Below are positions 16,907 to 24,960 of a stretch of 64,000 bases of DNA, piece by piece. Under the pieces are notes generated by a model. That model saw only the letters and a program-made list of their open reading frames with translations, made no database searches and was not told the DNA's origin. Made by a program: the position numbers and the translations under genes. Within the stretch, counting starts at the first letter, position 1. The number at the start of each line of letters is the position of its first letter. Source of the DNA: Actinomadura physcomitrii (lineage in GTDB: Bacteria; Actinomycetota; Actinomycetes; Streptosporangiales; Streptosporangiaceae); assembly GCF_008923205.2 (NCBI RefSeq), contig NZ_WBMS02000004.1, positions 1 to 64,000 on the forward strand, in the 5' to 3' direction.

Positions 16907-17593
16907 TCAGCCTTCTGCGTGGGCTCCCTGGGCGGTGCGCTGGGCACCGGGGATCAGGGACGCGTAGACGATGATGTTGTCGACGTAGTGCCCGCGCCGG
17001 TGGTCGAACCTGCCGCCGCACGTGATGAGGCGCAGCTCCGGCCCGCCCTCGCGTCCGTAGACGCTGCCGGTCGGGAACTTGTCCTTGTCGACGCGCTGGA
17101 TGCGGTCGATGCGGAAGGCGGGGACGGTCCCGTCCTTGCGGACGACCTCGATCCACCGTCCCGGACGGAGCGCGCCGAGCTTGTAGAACACGCCCGGCTG
17201 GGTCTTGGAGTCGACGTGGCCGACGAGGACGCTGCGGCCGTTCTCGCCGGGCGTCGGCCCCTCCTGGTACCAGCCGACCTGGTCGACCCGGCTGAGCGGC
17301 GGCACCTCCAGCTCCCCGTCCGACTTGGTGGAGACCCGGATGACCGGGGCGTCCACCTTGATGGACGGGATCCGGACCCGTTCGGGCACCGACGGCGCGA
17401 GCGCCTGCTCCGGGTTCGGCGCCGTGACGTCGGGCGCCTTCTCCACCAGGTTCGACGAAGGCGGCTGCGGCGGCGCGTCGGGGCCGGTCAGCCGGAACCC
17501 GACCACGCACATGGTGGCCCCTGTCGCGATGAGGACGGCGGCCAGCCAATACCACAGATGCATTGGCCGGCCGCTGCGCCTTGCTCTGCTCAT
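16907..17593 (-). CDS. Class F sortase
   Basis: 228 residues. An N-terminal signal anchor (LWYWLAAVLIATGATMCVVGF) and a Pro-rich linker precede the sortase domain. Catalytic His is in VLVGHVDSK, Cys in RLITCGGRF, and the following Arg lies in FDHRRGHYVDN. The TCGG form and small size fit class F. Sortases cleave a C-terminal sorting signal and join the protein to the cell wall. It starts 4 bases after the stop of an SH3-repeat surface protein, and a paralogous protein follows upstream, so these are the likely clients. ATG 17563 is an alternative start. Confidence 0.88.
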   Translation of the reverse strand: MSRARRSGRPMHLWYWLAAVLIATGATMCVVGFRLTGPDAPPQPPSSNLVEKAPDVTAPNPEQALAPSVPERVRIPSIKVDAPVIRVSTKSDGELEVPPLSRVDQVGWYQEGPTPGENGRSVLVGHVDSKTQPGVFYKLGALRPGRWIEVVRKDGTVPAFRIDRIQRVDKDKFPTGSVYGREGGPELRLITCGGRFDHRRGHYVDNIIVYASLIPGAQRTAQGAHAEG

Positions 17594-17597
17594 CGGC

Positions 17598-18290
17598 TCA
17601 GGAGAGCTCCGGCGCCCTGCGGCGGAACGCCGCGATCGCGACCCCGCCGCCCAGCGCGATGACGCCAAGGCCGGCGCCGGCCAGCAGCGGGTTGCCGGAC
17701 GCGGCGGAGGTACCGCCGGCACCGGCCATGACACCGCCGCGAGCCGAGCGGATCGGCTTCAGGTACGCGCCGAAGGACCACTTGCCGACCTGGTTCGCCG
17801 GCACGCTCTGGCGGAGCGCCCGCCAGCCGGCCTCGCTGGCCCGGCAGTCAGCCGTGATGTGCTGGCCGCGGTGCAGCTGCGGCGGCGAGGTGTTGTATCC
17901 CGTGCTCGGGCCCGTCCGAACGTTCAGCCTGCTCGCGGTGACCTCGTACCGGCAGCTCCGGCCGCTGTGGCTGAGCAGGCGCAGGTACTGGCCGGAGACC
18001 CACTTGCCGACCTGGTTCGAGCGGAGCTGGTGCCAGCCCGACTGGCTGGTGATGCAGTCGGCGCCGAGGTGCTTGGCGTGCTGCAGCGGCGGCGGCACCG
18101 TCTCCCACCTCGTGCCCGGGCCGGTGCGGACGTTCAGGGCGCTGGCGGTGACCTGGTAGCGGCAGATGGCCGGCGCGGCGGCCAGGTGCGGCGTGGCCGC
18201 CGCGTCGGCCGTGCCGGTGGTCAGCAGCATCAGGCCGCCGGCGGTCCCGGCGACCGCGAGCGCCATGCCAGTGCGCGCGCTTGAGCTCAT
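17598..18290 (-). CDS. Secreted SH3-repeat protein with C-terminal anchor, likely sortase client
   Basis: 230 residues. Signal peptide (LAVAGTAGGLMLLTTGTADAA), then two bacterial SH3-like repeats with CRYQVTASALNVRTGPGT and CRYEVTASRLNVRTGPST; repeat two contains paired cysteines. After a Gly/Ala/Ser linker comes a hydrophobic segment (LLAGAGLGVIALGGGVAIAAF) and RRR, the layout of a cell-wall sorting signal, but no LPXTG or LAXTG is present. The linker GAGGTSA and NPLLAGAGLG are shared with the paralogue at 18616-19095. GGGGGAAG precedes the ATG. Confidence 0.82.
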   Translation of the reverse strand: MSSSARTGMALAVAGTAGGLMLLTTGTADAAATPHLAAAPAICRYQVTASALNVRTGPGTRWETVPPPLQHAKHLGADCITSQSGWHQLRSNQVGKWVSGQYLRLLSHSGRSCRYEVTASRLNVRTGPSTGYNTSPPQLHRGQHITADCRASEAGWRALRQSVPANQVGKWSFGAYLKPIRSARGGVMAGAGGTSAASGNPLLAGAGLGVIALGGGVAIAAFRRRAPELS

Positions 18291-18615
18291 TCTTCCCCCA
18301 ACTAGTGATCTTGTTGATGCCGGAGGTGTCCGACTTCGTCGTGATCAAGCTGCCCCTAGTGCATTAGGCGCATGCCGTCGTGGTCGCAAACGTTGGGGAT
18401 AGCGATCGGTCGGCAGATCGAAATTCTCATTGTCGGACGACAAAGCGGAGTTCTATCTCGCGCGACAATGTCCGCTATCATCGACAATGCGTTCATGCAT
18501 GGCAAGGACGGAAATTCCCCCATTTTCGGGAGGCGGGTTCCCCAGGCCGCGCGGCGGCCGGCCGGTACCGCGAGGGTGCGTCGGCCGGCCGCTGCGAACG
18601 GCTCGAAGGTGCGGG
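18291..18615 (-). promoter_or_regulatory. Leader of the SH3-repeat gene plus terminator of the upstream paralogue
   Basis: No gene is seen. Bases 18300-18411 are homologous to 19107-19224 before the paralogue: AACTAGTGATCTTGTT, TGCCGGAGGTGTCCGAC and TCGCAAACrTTGGGrAyAGCG (plus-strand sense) recur in the same order. This is therefore a duplicated promoter/5' leader, read leftwards. The rest (18412-18553) shows only short repeats of GACAATG. Confidence 0.65.
18554..18592 (-). terminator. Terminator after the single-SH3 paralogue
   Basis: GCGGCCGGCCG and CGGCCGGCCGC form a perfect 11-bp stem with a 17-base loop, 24 bases after the stop at 18616. Confidence 0.7.
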
Positions 18616-19095
18616 TCAGGAGAGGCCCTTGAGCCGGCGGCGACGGGCCGCGACGGCGAGGCCGCCGCCCAGCGCGATCGCGCCGAGGCCGGCCCCGGCC
18701 AGCATCGGGTTCGCCGCAGCGGAAGTGCCGCCGGCACCGGCGGAGGCGCCGCCACTGGGGCTGATCGGCTTGAGGAACTGCCGGAAGACCCAGCCGTGCA
18801 GCTGGTTCCTCGGCACGCCCTCGTGCAGTTCGACCCAACCGCCGTCGCTCGCCTGGCAGTCCGCGCCGATGTGCAGGCCGAACTTCAGAGGCGGCGGGAT
18901 GAGCTTGCCGCGCGGCGTCTCGTGGACGTTCAGGCCGCTCCGCGCGATGACCTCGTACCGGCAGATGTCGCCGGCGCCGACGGGGCCGCCGTGCGGCGCG
19001 GTGGCCGCCAGGGCGGCGCCGCCGCTCAGCAGGGTCAGGCCGCTCGCCGCGCCGGCCACCGCGAGCTTCACGCCATTTCGCGCGCTTGTCATCAT
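18616..19095 (-). CDS. Secreted single-SH3 protein with C-terminal anchor, paralogue of 17598-18290
   Basis: 159 residues. A signal peptide (VAGAASGLTLLSGGAALAA) leads into one SH3-like repeat (CRYEVIARSGLNVHETPRG, LHIGADCQASDGGWVELH) with two cysteines. Then comes the same tail as its neighbour: GAGGTSAAANPMLAGAGLGAIALGGGLAVAARRRR. ATG 19092, directly after ATG 19095, is better spaced from GGGGAG and may be the true start. Its upstream leader is shared with the paralogue, implying recent duplication and co-regulation. It is likely attached by the adjacent class F sortase. Confidence 0.8.
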   Translation of the reverse strand: MMTSARNGVKLAVAGAASGLTLLSGGAALAATAPHGGPVGAGDICRYEVIARSGLNVHETPRGKLIPPPLKFGLHIGADCQASDGGWVELHEGVPRNQLHGWVFRQFLKPISPSGGASAGAGGTSAAANPMLAGAGLGAIALGGGLAVAARRRRLKGLS

Positions 19096-19403
19096 ACTTC
19101 TCCCCGAACTAGTGATCTTGTTCTTTGCCGGAGGTGTCCGACATCGTGTCGTTGATCACAGTTCCCGATTGATTTCTGCCGATGTCGCACTGATCGCAAA
19201 CATTGGGAACAGCGTGGGGCGCCGATCGTGAAGTCCGCGTCGGAGTAGTCCCAAGCTAAGATCTTCTGCGGCCGCCAGAAGCCCAGATAATGGACATGCT
19301 GATCATGTACGGCAAAGACGATAAGCAATACGAGTCGCGACGATCAGGTCATCCGGCGGGGTCCGCGGTCCCGGGCCGGGCGCGGGCGTGGCAGGGTGGG
19401 CGC
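19096..19403 (-). promoter_or_regulatory. Leader of the single-SH3 gene; shared with its paralogue
   Basis: Bases 19107-19224 carry the second copy of the conserved leader described at 18300-18411. On the minus strand it includes GTCGGACACCTCCGGCA close to the gene and GTTTGCGA further up, with GGGAAC that could be an ECF-type -35 element. The remaining 180 bases towards the creatininase gene show no gene. Confidence 0.55.
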
Positions 19404-20174
19404 ATGCTGCCGACGCACACGAGCACGGAGGAACGGGACGACGCCCGGGTGGCGCTGCTGCCCGTCGGGAGTTTCGAGCAGCACGGGCCGTTCCTGCCGC
19501 TGGCCACGGACACGGTGATCGCGTGCACCGTCGCCGACGCGATCGCCGAGCGGTATCCGGTGCGGGTGCTGCCGCCGGTGACGATCTCCTGCTCGCACGA
19601 GCACGCGGGCTGGCCCGGGACGGTCAGCATCTCGGCCGCGACCCTGTACGCGGTGGTGCGGGACGTGGCGGAGTCGCTGCGCAAGGCGGGCGTGCCGAAG
19701 CTGGTGCTGGTCAGCGGGCACGGCGGCAATTACGTGCTCGGGAACGTCGTCCAGGAGTCGGGCGGCGCCATGGCGCTGTTCCCCGGATTGGACGAATGGG
19801 AGGACGCGCGCGCCGCCGCCGGAATGGCGACGTCCGGCATCTCCGACATGCACGCCGGGGAGCTGGAGACGTCGATCCTGCTGCACGCGCACCCGGAGCT
19901 GGTGCGGCCCGGGTACGAGGGCGCCGACCACCTCGCCGACGACCGGCGCCACCTGCTGACGGCCGGGATGGCGGCCTACACCGCGTCCGGGGTCATCGGG
20001 CGGCCGTCACTGGCCTCCGCCCGCAAGGGCCGGGACGCGCTCGCCGGCCTCGCCGAGGCGTTCGGGAGCTGCCTCGCCGTTCTTGACCAGCAGGGCGAGG
20101 GCGCCCGGCAGCGCGGACACGAAGGTCAGCACGCCGTAGACGACGGAGATGGTGAGGCCCTCGGCCGAGCCTAG
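19404..20174 (+). CDS. Creatininase-family amidohydrolase, possible formamide (FAPy) deformylase
   Basis: 256 residues. Creatininase-fold metal motifs are GSFEQHGPFLPLATDT (Glu25, His27, Asp36), SGHGGN (His106) and DMHAGELETS (150-157). The archaeal family member ArfB removes the formyl group from FAPy made by GTP ring opening, and the operon facing this gene encodes a GTP cyclohydrolase II lacking the residue needed for deformylation, so that activity is a strong candidate here. ATG 19404 starts just before homology begins. The last 56 codons run antisense over the flippase gene and look unlike the family, as if a stop had been lost. Confidence 0.8.
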   Translation: MLPTHTSTEERDDARVALLPVGSFEQHGPFLPLATDTVIACTVADAIAERYPVRVLPPVTISCSHEHAGWPGTVSISAATLYAVVRDVAESLRKAGVPKLVLVSGHGGNYVLGNVVQESGGAMALFPGLDEWEDARAAAGMATSGISDMHAGELETSILLHAHPELVRPGYEGADHLADDRRHLLTAGMAAYTASGVIGRPSLASARKGRDALAGLAEAFGSCLAVLDQQGEGARQRGHEGQHAVDDGDGEALGRA

Positions 20175-20933
20175 GCCGGCCGCACCGAACGCCAGGGCGG
20201 TCACGGCCTCGCGCGGTCCCCAGCCGCCGACGTTGATCGGCAGGCCCATGACCAGCAGCGCCAGCAGCAGCAGCGGCAGCAGTTCGGTGACGGGCGCGTG
20301 CGAGCCGGCGGCGCGCGCGGCGACGACGAACAGGGCGAGGTGCCCGGCGAGCGCCGCGGCCGACAGCGCCGCGATGCCCGGCCAGGCCGCGAGGACGCCG
20401 CGGGCCTCCGCGAGCGCGGCGGCGACGGCGCGGTGCCGCCAGCGGGCCAGCGCGAGCAGGACGCTCAGCACCAGCGCGGCCGGGATCAGCGCGGGCGTCA
20501 GCGCCGCCAGCAGCGACGGGCGGGCCGGCAGCACGGCCAGGCACGCGAGCACGAGGACGATCTGCCCCGCGGCGCGTTCCAGCACGACCGCGCGGACGCC
20601 GCGGCCGACGTCCCCGGCGCGGTGGCCGTGGCTGACGGCGCGGTGCACGTCGCCGAGGACGCCGGCGGGCAGCACCGCGTTGAGGAACAGCGCCCGGTAG
20701 TAGGCGGTGACGGCGCCGGACAGCGGCAGCGGGAGGCCGAGCCGGCGGGCGATCAGCCGCCAGCGGGCCGCGGCGCACACGGTGCTGACCAGGCCGGCGG
20801 CCAGCGCCGCCGCGATGGACGGCCCGTCGACCGCCTTCAGCGCGGCGACGAACGCGGACGTGCTGTGCCACCACAGCAGCCCGGCGAGGATCGCCAGGGC
20901 GGCGGCGACGCGCAGCCAGGGACGGAGCTTCAC
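20007..20933 (-). CDS. Flippase-like (LPG synthase TM / UPF0104) integral membrane protein
   Basis: 308 residues with about seven or eight hydrophobic helices and the family motifs NAVLPAGVLGDVHRAV and LPINVGGWGPREAVT. Proteins of this class (AglD2/MprF membrane-domain relatives) are thought to flip or handle lipid-linked molecules. The GTG start overlaps the methyltransferase stop as GTGA. It is the last gene of the operon and overlaps 168 bases with the convergent creatininase gene. It suggests that the operon product is lipid-attached and moved across the membrane. Confidence 0.85.
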   Translation of the reverse strand: MKLRPWLRVAAALAILAGLLWWHSTSAFVAALKAVDGPSIAAALAAGLVSTVCAAARWRLIARRLGLPLPLSGAVTAYYRALFLNAVLPAGVLGDVHRAVSHGHRAGDVGRGVRAVVLERAAGQIVLVLACLAVLPARPSLLAALTPALIPAALVLSVLLALARWRHRAVAAALAEARGVLAAWPGIAALSAAALAGHLALFVVAARAAGSHAPVTELLPLLLLALLVMGLPINVGGWGPREAVTALAFGAAGLGSAEGLTISVVYGVLTFVSALPGALALLVKNGEAAPERLGEAGERVPALAGGGQ

Positions 20934-21727
20934 GTGGTTCCCCCGGGGAGTGCGAGCAGGTCGATGTGGTGGATCTCGGCGGTGAGGCGGCCGGCGGCGC
21001 AGTCGGCGAGCCGGCGGCGCAGGTACTCGGCGGCGGGTTCGGCGAGGTCGGGGCGCTGCTCGACGGCGGCGCCGACCCAGCCGCGCAGCCATTCGGCGGC
21101 CAGCTCGGCGCGGTCCGGGCCGAGCCGCCACAGGCTGGGGCGGGTCTGGACGGACGCCCCGCGGCGGCGGAACGCGGTAGCGGCCGCCGCGGCGGCGTCC
21201 GGTCCGAGCAGCCCGTCCCGCCGCTGGTGGGCGTCGAACGCGGCGCCGATCTCGGCGTCGAGCGGGTCGTGCGGGACGATCCGGACGCGTCCGGCGACGG
21301 TGAGGGTGAGCAGCGCGGGGCAGGACGCGGCGGCGGCGATCCCGTCGACCTGCTCGGCGGTGAGGACGTCCAGCAGCGCGGACGCGGTGACCAGGGACGC
21401 GCCGACGAGGTCGGCGGCGCGCAGGTCGGCGAGGTCGCCCTCGCGGGTCTCGAGGGTGGCGGGCGTGCCGTCGGCGGTGCGGTAGGTGTTGGCGCGGGCC
21501 TCCTCCAGCAGCGCGGGGTCGCCGTCGAACAGCACCCAGTGCTGGGGGCCGGGCAGGCGCGGGGCGAGCCAGCGGCCGAGGGCGCCGGTGCCGCAGCCGA
21601 GGTCCCAGATGACGAGCGGCTCGCCGGCGGGCAGGCGGGAGCGCAGCGGGGCGAGCAGCTCGCCGGCGCGGGCGGCGGCGTCGGCGTCCTCGCGCAGCGC
21701 CAGCCAGGCCGGGGCGAAAGCGGTCAT
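20930..21727 (-). CDS. SAM-dependent methyltransferase
   Basis: 265 residues. Class I Rossmann motif WDLGCGTGALGRWLAPRL (motif I), FDGDPALLEEAR (motif II), and a later TASALLDVLTAEQVD. The C-terminal 90 residues are helical. ATG 21727 overlaps the glycosyltransferase stop (ATGA) and its stop overlaps the flippase start, so it is translated as part of a coupled chain. The acceptor is unknown, possibly the pterin- or pyrimidine-derived product made by the operon. Confidence 0.88.
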   Translation of the reverse strand: MTAFAPAWLALREDADAAARAGELLAPLRSRLPAGEPLVIWDLGCGTGALGRWLAPRLPGPQHWVLFDGDPALLEEARANTYRTADGTPATLETREGDLADLRAADLVGASLVTASALLDVLTAEQVDGIAAAASCPALLTLTVAGRVRIVPHDPLDAEIGAAFDAHQRRDGLLGPDAAAAAATAFRRRGASVQTRPSLWRLGPDRAELAAEWLRGWVGAAVEQRPDLAEPAAEYLRRRLADCAAGRLTAEIHHIDLLALPGGTT

Positions 21728-22791
21728 GGTGTCTCCTCAGCGAGTCCGTCCAGGACGGCGGCCATGCGGCGGGACGTCTCGTCCCAGCCGGACAGGGTGT
21801 CGCGGCGCCGCCGGGCGGCGGCCCGCAGCCGGTCGCGCAGGCCGGGGTCCCGCAGCCAGCGGCGCAGGGCCGCGGCGAGTGCGGCGGGGTTGTCCGGGGG
21901 GACGAGCATGCCGGGGACGGTGCCGCCGGGCGCGTGCCCGAGGGTGCCGGGGACGCCGTCGACGTCGCTGGTCAGGACGGGGGTGCCGCGTGCGAGCGCC
22001 TCGGTGACGACCATGCCGTAGGTCTCCGAGCGGGTGGGCAGGACGGCGAGGTCGGCGGCGTCGTAGGCGGCGTCGAGGGCGCGCCCGGTGAGGGGCCCGG
22101 AGAGGTCGACGCGGTCGCCGAGGCCGTGCCGGTCGATGAGCCCGCGGACCCACGCGGTGTGGCCGGGGTCGCGGTCGAGGGGCCCGGCGCAGAGGCACGT
22201 CCACGGCAGGTCGGCGACGCGGCCGAGGGCCTCGGCGAGGACGTCGTGGCCCTTGCGCGGCGTCATGGACGCCACGCACAGCAGCCGGGACGCCCCGTCG
22301 GTGCCGGCGGCGAGCGGCGCGGGGTCCACGCCGGGCGGCACGGAGTGCACCCGGGCGGGATCGAGACCGTGCTGCCCGATCAGGCGCTTCATCGCCCACT
22401 GGCTGGTCGCGACGACCGCGGCGGCGGCGCGCAGCGTGTCGCGTTCGAGGGCGTCGAGATGCGCGTCGCCCTCGTCGACGAGCGGCATGTGGACGAGCAC
22501 GGCGAGCCGCAGCCGGGACGCGTGCGGGACGACGACGTCCGGGACCCCGCACGCGACCAGGCCGTCCATCAGCACGGTGGTGCCGTCGGGCAGGTCGGCC
22601 AACGACCGGTCGAGCTGCGCGCGGGCCCCGGTGCCGGGCCGCGGCCAGCCGCCGGGCGCGGTGATCTCCCGGACGGGCCGTCCCGCGGCGGCGAGCCCCC
22701 GGCAGAGCCGCCGGTCGTAGACGTTGCCGCCGCTCGGGACGTCCGGGTCGTCGATGCCGCCCGGGACGACGAACGCGACGCCGGAGGTCAT
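21724..22791 (-). CDS. GT-B glycosyltransferase, family 4 type
   Basis: 355 residues. N-terminal Rossmann half with [18 protein letters not shown]-terminal donor half with [17 protein letters not shown] and the nucleotide-sugar site [23 protein letters not shown], i.e. the EX7E motif of GT4. ATG 22791 overlaps the PTPS stop as ATGA. It would transfer a sugar to an intermediate of this pathway; sugar and acceptor cannot be read from sequence. Confidence 0.88.
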   Translation of the reverse strand: MTSGVAFVVPGGIDDPDVPSGGNVYDRRLCRGLAAAGRPVREITAPGGWPRPGTGARAQLDRSLADLPDGTTVLMDGLVACGVPDVVVPHASRLRLAVLVHMPLVDEGDAHLDALERDTLRAAAAVVATSQWAMKRLIGQHGLDPARVHSVPPGVDPAPLAAGTDGASRLLCVASMTPRKGHDVLAEALGRVADLPWTCLCAGPLDRDPGHTAWVRGLIDRHGLGDRVDLSGPLTGRALDAAYDAADLAVLPTRSETYGMVVTEALARGTPVLTSDVDGVPGTLGHAPGGTVPGMLVPPDNPAALAAALRRWLRDPGLRDRLRAAARRRRDTLSGWDETSRRMAAVLDGLAEETP

Positions 22792-23186
22792 AGCGCCCGC
22801 TCGTAAGTCGCCCACGCGACGTGCGACTCGCGCAGCGTCACCTCGATCCCGGACAGCCCGCGCGCGCTCTCCCCCATCGCCCCGGCGTGGATCCGGTCGG
22901 CGAGCCGGTCGGCGACGACCTTCGCGAGGTACTCCGTCGTCGTGTTGACCCCGGCGAACTCGGGTTCGTCGTCCAGATTGCGGTAGTTCAGCTCCCGCAG
23001 CACCTCGCCGAGCTCGCGGGTGGCGAGCCCGATGTCGACGACGATGTTGTCGGCGTCGAGTTCCGCGCGGCGGAACGTCGCGTCCACGACGAAGGTGGCG
23101 CCGTGCAGCCGCCGTGCCGGTCCGAAGACCTCGCCGCGGAAGCTGTGCGCGACCATGAAGTGGTCGCGGACGGTGATGCCGAACAA
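22788..23186 (-). CDS. 6-pyruvoyltetrahydropterin synthase (PTPS/QueD) homologue with altered active site
   Basis: 132 residues with the PTPS fold order: [69 protein letters not shown]. True PTPS/QueD proteins bind zinc through one His plus HGH and use a Cys. Here HGH is HGA (His28, Ala30) and no Cys precedes it, so ordinary catalysis is doubtful. An orthologous gene beside a variant GTP cyclohydrolase exists in Streptomyces coelicolor (SCO6650). The TTG start has AGGGAGG about 6 bases upstream. Confidence 0.82.
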   Translation of the reverse strand: MFGITVRDHFMVAHSFRGEVFGPARRLHGATFVVDATFRRAELDADNIVVDIGLATRELGEVLRELNYRNLDDEPEFAGVNTTTEYLAKVVADRLADRIHAGAMGESARGLSGIEVTLRESHVAWATYERAL

Positions 23187-23234
23187 GTGTGCCCTCCCTG
23201 TTGCCGTGCGGTTCCTGCGAGCAAAGCGTTCGTG

Positions 23235-24215
23235 CTAGCCGTGCGGATAGTCGATCCGGTGGCAGAGCGCGGGCGTCTCCCCGCTCGCCAAGCGGGCCAT
23301 GGCCTGGGGAAGCTCCTCGAAGGGGCTGTTCCCCGTGATCAGCGCGTCGAAAGCCGGAGCGGCGAGCAGCCGCAGCGCCAGCGCGAGCCGGTCGCCGAAC
23401 GCGCGGCGGGACCGCCGGGCCGGCGCGACCATGCCGACCTGGCTGGCGCGGACGGCGAGCCGGCGCGAGTGGAAGAACTCGCCGAGCGGGACGCTCACCT
23501 TCCGGTCCCCGTACCAGCTCAGCTCGATCACCTCGCCCTCGGGCGCGAGCAGCTCCAGCGACCGGGCGAGCCCGTCCTCCGTCGCGCTGGCGTGGAAGAC
23601 CAGGTCCCGGCCGCCCTCGGCGTCGCCGGGCAGCGCGAACGAGACGCCGAGCGCGCGCGCCGTGCCCGCCCGCGCCGGGTCGACGTCGACGAGCTGGACG
23701 TCGCATCCCGGCAGCCCGGCCAGGACGCCCGCGACCGAGCAGCCGACCATGCCCGCGCCGACGACCGCGATCCGGTCGCCGACCAGCGGCGCCGCGTCCC
23801 ACAGCGCGTTCACCGCGGTCTCCACCGTCCCGGCGAGGACGGCCCGCTCGGGCGGGACGCCGTCCGGCACCGGGACGACCGCGCCCGCCGGGACCACGTA
23901 GCGGGTCTGGTGCGGGTAGAGGCAGAACACGTGCCGCCCGGCCAGCTCCGGCGGGCCGTGCTCGACGACCCCGACGTTCAGGTACCCGTACTTGACCGGC
24001 CCGGGGAACGCGCCGTCCTGGAACGGCGCCCGCATCACCGCGTACTGGTTCTCCGGGACGCCGCCGCGGAAGACGAGCGTCTCGGTCCCCCGGCTGACGC
24101 CCGAGAACACCGTCCGGACGACGACCTCGCCGGGCCCCGGCTCCGGCAGCTCCACCGGGCGGATCTCCCCCTCACCGGGCGACCGGATCCAGAACGCGCG
24201 CGCGTCGAGCTCCAT
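23235..24215 (-). CDS. Medium-chain dehydrogenase (BchC/Tdh-like MDR) of the pterin-type operon
   Basis: 326 residues. GroES-like N-terminal half (TVFSGVSRGTETLVFRGG, YGYLNVGVVE) and a Rossmann site IAVVGAGMVGCSVAGVLAGL. The usual catalytic zinc Cys/His pair is not evident, as in the bacteriochlorophyllide-dehydrogenase-like branch. Its 5' end overlaps the CDP-alcohol phosphatidyltransferase gene by 44 bases and the PTPS gene follows after 48 bases. It likely performs an NAD(P)-linked oxidation or reduction of a pathway intermediate. Confidence 0.85.
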   Translation of the reverse strand: MELDARAFWIRSPGEGEIRPVELPEPGPGEVVVRTVFSGVSRGTETLVFRGGVPENQYAVMRAPFQDGAFPGPVKYGYLNVGVVEHGPPELAGRHVFCLYPHQTRYVVPAGAVVPVPDGVPPERAVLAGTVETAVNALWDAAPLVGDRIAVVGAGMVGCSVAGVLAGLPGCDVQLVDVDPARAGTARALGVSFALPGDAEGGRDLVFHASATEDGLARSLELLAPEGEVIELSWYGDRKVSVPLGEFFHSRRLAVRASQVGMVAPARRSRRAFGDRLALALRLLAAPAFDALITGNSPFEELPQAMARLASGETPALCHRIDYPHG

Positions 24216-24960
24216 GAACCCCCCTTCCCCGGCGGGCCCGGCGGTGCCGGGCCGCCAGCGCCAGCACGTCCCGTCCGAACGACCAGGCCAGCAGCGCCAG
24301 CGCCGCCGCCGTGAACACCGCCGCGTACGGGACGGCGCCGGACGCGGCGGCCGTCAGCACGACGCCCTGCACCACCGCGACGGCCTTGCGCGCGAAGCTC
24401 GGCGGCAGCGGCGCCCGCAGCCACGGCAGCGCCCACGACGCCGCGACGAACGCGTACCGCATCGTCCCGATCGCCAGCACCCACAGCCCGGCGACCGCCG
24501 CGACCTGCACCGACAGCACCAGGATCAGCAGCGCGTCGACCTCCATGTCGAAGCGCGCGCCGAGCGCGGAGGTCGTCCCGGTGCGGCGCGCGACCTGGCC
24601 GTCCACCCCGTCCAGGACGAGCGCGGCGGCGGCGAGCGCGACCAGCGCCCCGGCCGGCCCGCCGTCCACGAGCCGTCCCGCGACGAGCGCGGCGACGCAT
24701 CCGACGAGCACGACCCGCACCAGCGTGACGTGGTCGGCGGGCCGCAGCGCGCGCCGCCCCCGGAACGCGAACTCGAGGACGCCCCACGCGGCGAGCGCGT
24801 AGCCGATGCCGACGGCGAGGCCCACCGCGCCCGGCCGCAGCAGCGCCACGGCCGCCATCTGGACGCACGCCGCGCCGGCCAGCTCCCATGCCCGCCACAC
24901 CACGGGCCCGCGCCATCCCGTCCGGAGCACGGGGCGCGACACCGTCATCGGCCGCGTCAT
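24172..24960 (-). CDS. CDP-alcohol phosphatidyltransferase
   Basis: 262 residues with about six transmembrane segments. The CDP-alcohol phosphotransferase signature is complete: LDGVDGQVARRTG followed by LGARFDMEVDA (DGxxAR...GxxxDxxxD). Such enzymes transfer a phospho-alcohol from a CDP donor to an alcohol, normally making phospholipid head groups. In this operon it may couple the pterin-like product or its glycoside to a lipid. ATG 24960 overlaps the cyclohydrolase stop (ATGA). Confidence 0.88.
   Translation of the reverse strand: MTRPMTVSRPVLRTGWRGPVVWRAWELAGAACVQMAAVALLRPGAVGLAVGIGYALAAWGVLEFAFRGRRALRPADHVTLVRVVLVGCVAALVAGRLVDGGPAGALVALAAAALVLDGVDGQVARRTGTTSALGARFDMEVDALLILVLSVQVAAVAGLWVLAIGTMRYAFVAASWALPWLRAPLPPSFARKAVAVVQGVVLTAAASGAVPYAAVFTAAALALLAWSFGRDVLALAARHRRARRGRGVHGARRARVLDPVAR

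Noticed and set aside
18300-19224. Possible ydaO-type c-di-AMP riboswitch before the SH3 genes
   Set aside because: The conserved blocks do not show the GC-rich core motifs of that riboswitch; only the shared leader is claimed.
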